A stretch of DNA of 64,000 bases. It comes from G965220825 sp965220825 (GTDB lineage Bacteria; Pseudomonadota; Alphaproteobacteria; UBA828). The notes below the pieces were generated by a model. That model saw only the letters and a program-made list of their open reading frames with translations. It was not told where the DNA came from and made no database searches. Shown here piece by piece: positions 63,135 through 64,000 of the stretch (the first letter of the stretch is position 1; each line of letters opens with the position of its first letter). The translations under genes were made by a program, and so were the position numbers. The stretch is from contig OZ244839.1 of NCBI GenBank assembly GCA_965220825.1, positions 620,001 to 684,000 of the forward strand, in the 5' to 3' direction.

Positions 63135-64000
63135 ATGGAAGTGATCGTCGACAAGCTCAACTATATCTGGCCGTTCCTCGTGGTCATCACGCCGGTGGTG
63201 TTCATCCACGAATTCGGCCACTACATTGTTGCCCGGCTGAACGGCGTGCGGGTGGAAGTGTTCGCGGTCGGCTTCGGGCCGGAGCTGTTCGGCATCGACG
63301 ACCGTCGCGGCACCCGTTGGAAGTTCTGCCTCCTGCCCCTCGGCGGTTACGTCAAGTTCTACGGCGATACGGGCCCGGCAAGCGTCCCGCGCGAATCGCG
63401 CAAGGAACTCCCGCCCGAATCGTTCCACGCCAAGAATGTGGGTCAGCGCTCGGCCATCGCCTTTGCGGGCCCACTGGCGAATTTCGTCCTGGCGGCCGTG
63501 ATCTTTGCGGTTTTCTTCATCGCCATCGGGCAGCGCTACACGCCGGTCGAGATCGGCTCGGTACGCCAGGGAAGCCCGGCCGCGGAAGCCGGGTTGCGGG
63601 CAGGCGATCGCCTGGTGGAGCTCAACGGCGCTTCTATCGACCGATTCGAGGACTTGGAGTTCGCCCTGCTCCAGAATTTGGGTGAGCCCATAGCACTCGC
63701 CGCGGAACGTGACGGCGTCGTGCGCGACTTCGTCGTCGTGCCGGAAGTCATCGAGATATCGGACGCGCTCGGCAAGCCCCAGCAGCTTGGCTATATCGGT
63801 GCGGCCCCCTTCATGTCGGCGGCCGTCGGCGGAACCGTTTCGGACGGCCCCGCGGCCCGGAGCGGGATGCAGCCCGGGGATCGCATCGTTGCCATAGAGG
63901 GCCAGCCGGTCGAGAGCTTCAACGATCTGCGCGTCGTCGTCGAAGCGAATCCGGAGGTTCCGCTGGCCTTCGCGGTCGAACGCGGCGGCGAGCGGCTGAC
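63135..64000 (+). CDS. rseP: RIP zinc metalloprotease RseP, 3'-truncated by the window edge
   Basis: Site-2 intramembrane protease that cleaves anti-sigma factors and leftover signal peptides. The visible 288 codons start MEVIVDKLNYIWPFLVV. The zinc motif HEFGH is at residues 25-29 in the first membrane helix. It is followed by the alphaproteobacterial segment LPLGGYVKFYGD, then a second hydrophobic stretch beginning GPLANFVLAAVIF. A PDZ domain follows (VRQGSPAAEAGLRAGDRLVELNG), then a second one (VSDGPAARSGMQPGDRIV). The C-terminal membrane helices, with the second zinc site, lie beyond the window. Confidence 0.95.
   Translation, partial: MEVIVDKLNYIWPFLVVITPVVFIHEFGHYIVARLNGVRVEVFAVGFGPELFGIDDRRGTRWKFCLLPLGGYVKFYGDTGPASVPRESRKELPPESFHAKNVGQRSAIAFAGPLANFVLAAVIFAVFFIAIGQRYTPVEIGSVRQGSPAAEAGLRAGDRLVELNGASIDRFEDLEFALLQNLGEPIALAAERDGVVRDFVVVPEVIEISDALGKPQQLGYIGAAPFMSAAVGGTVSDGPAARSGMQPGDRIVAIEGQPVESFNDLRVVVEANPEVPLAFAVERGGERL

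Overview
The window is a gene-dense, visibly GC-rich stretch of an alphaproteobacterial chromosome. Three things point to that group: the thrB-rnhA pair at the left edge, an F1 operon atpHAGDC with no F0 genes beside it, and an alphaproteobacterial-type RseP at the right edge. A Rhodospirillales-like free-living or host-associated heterotroph is my best guess; genus and species cannot be named from this sequence. I see no tRNA, rRNA, CRISPR array, insertion sequence or prophage gene. Both window edges cut genes (thrB on the left, rseP on the right).

Layout. 1-1285: thrB (partial) and rnhA. 1325-5405 (minus): a fused indolepyruvate ferredoxin oxidoreductase and a SnoaL/NTF2-like protein. 5609-8300: a crotonase and an M3 peptidase. 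8408-17395 (plus): a sugar or organic acid catabolic block (Gfo/Idh oxidoreductase, a protein resembling D-apionate lactonase, HpcH/HpaI aldolase, D-2-hydroxyacid dehydrogenase, two acyl-CoA dehydrogenases, crotonase, threonine dehydratase-like enzyme). 17475-18461: a lipase-like hydrolase. 18613-23527: atpHAGDC. 23814-28684: a urea/amide-type ABC importer (urtABCDE). 28855-43802: many single or paired catabolic enzymes on both strands (luciferase-like flavoproteins, SDRs, threonine aldolase, a glutaredoxin-DinB fusion, amidohydrolase, isocitrate-lyase family, CoA transferase, crotonase, glyoxalase II, PhzF, an EamA exporter, a PPOX flavoprotein). 44008-51654: coenzyme F420 genes (luciferase-like oxidoreductase, PPOX protein, cofE, and cofD), split by a minus-strand CUT1 sugar importer (46203-50490). 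51792-56698: a branched-chain amino acid type importer. 56793-59784 (minus): AbrB-family membrane protein, NAD kinase, moaA. 60231-63010: cysD and cysNC for sulfate activation. 63135 to the end: rseP.

How the genes work together. The core parts make ATP, NADP, molybdopterin precursor and PAPS/APS. The rest takes up small organics through three binding-protein-dependent importers and degrades them through CoA, aldolase and flavin or F420 chemistry. The most notable signals are: the F420 module in a proteobacterium; a possible two-step apiose-type oxidation/lactonase pair; hairpins placed directly after each of the three binding-protein genes; three copies of one dispersed palindromic repeat; three crotonases that all lack the first catalytic glutamate; and an ABC ATPase with a degenerate signature motif.
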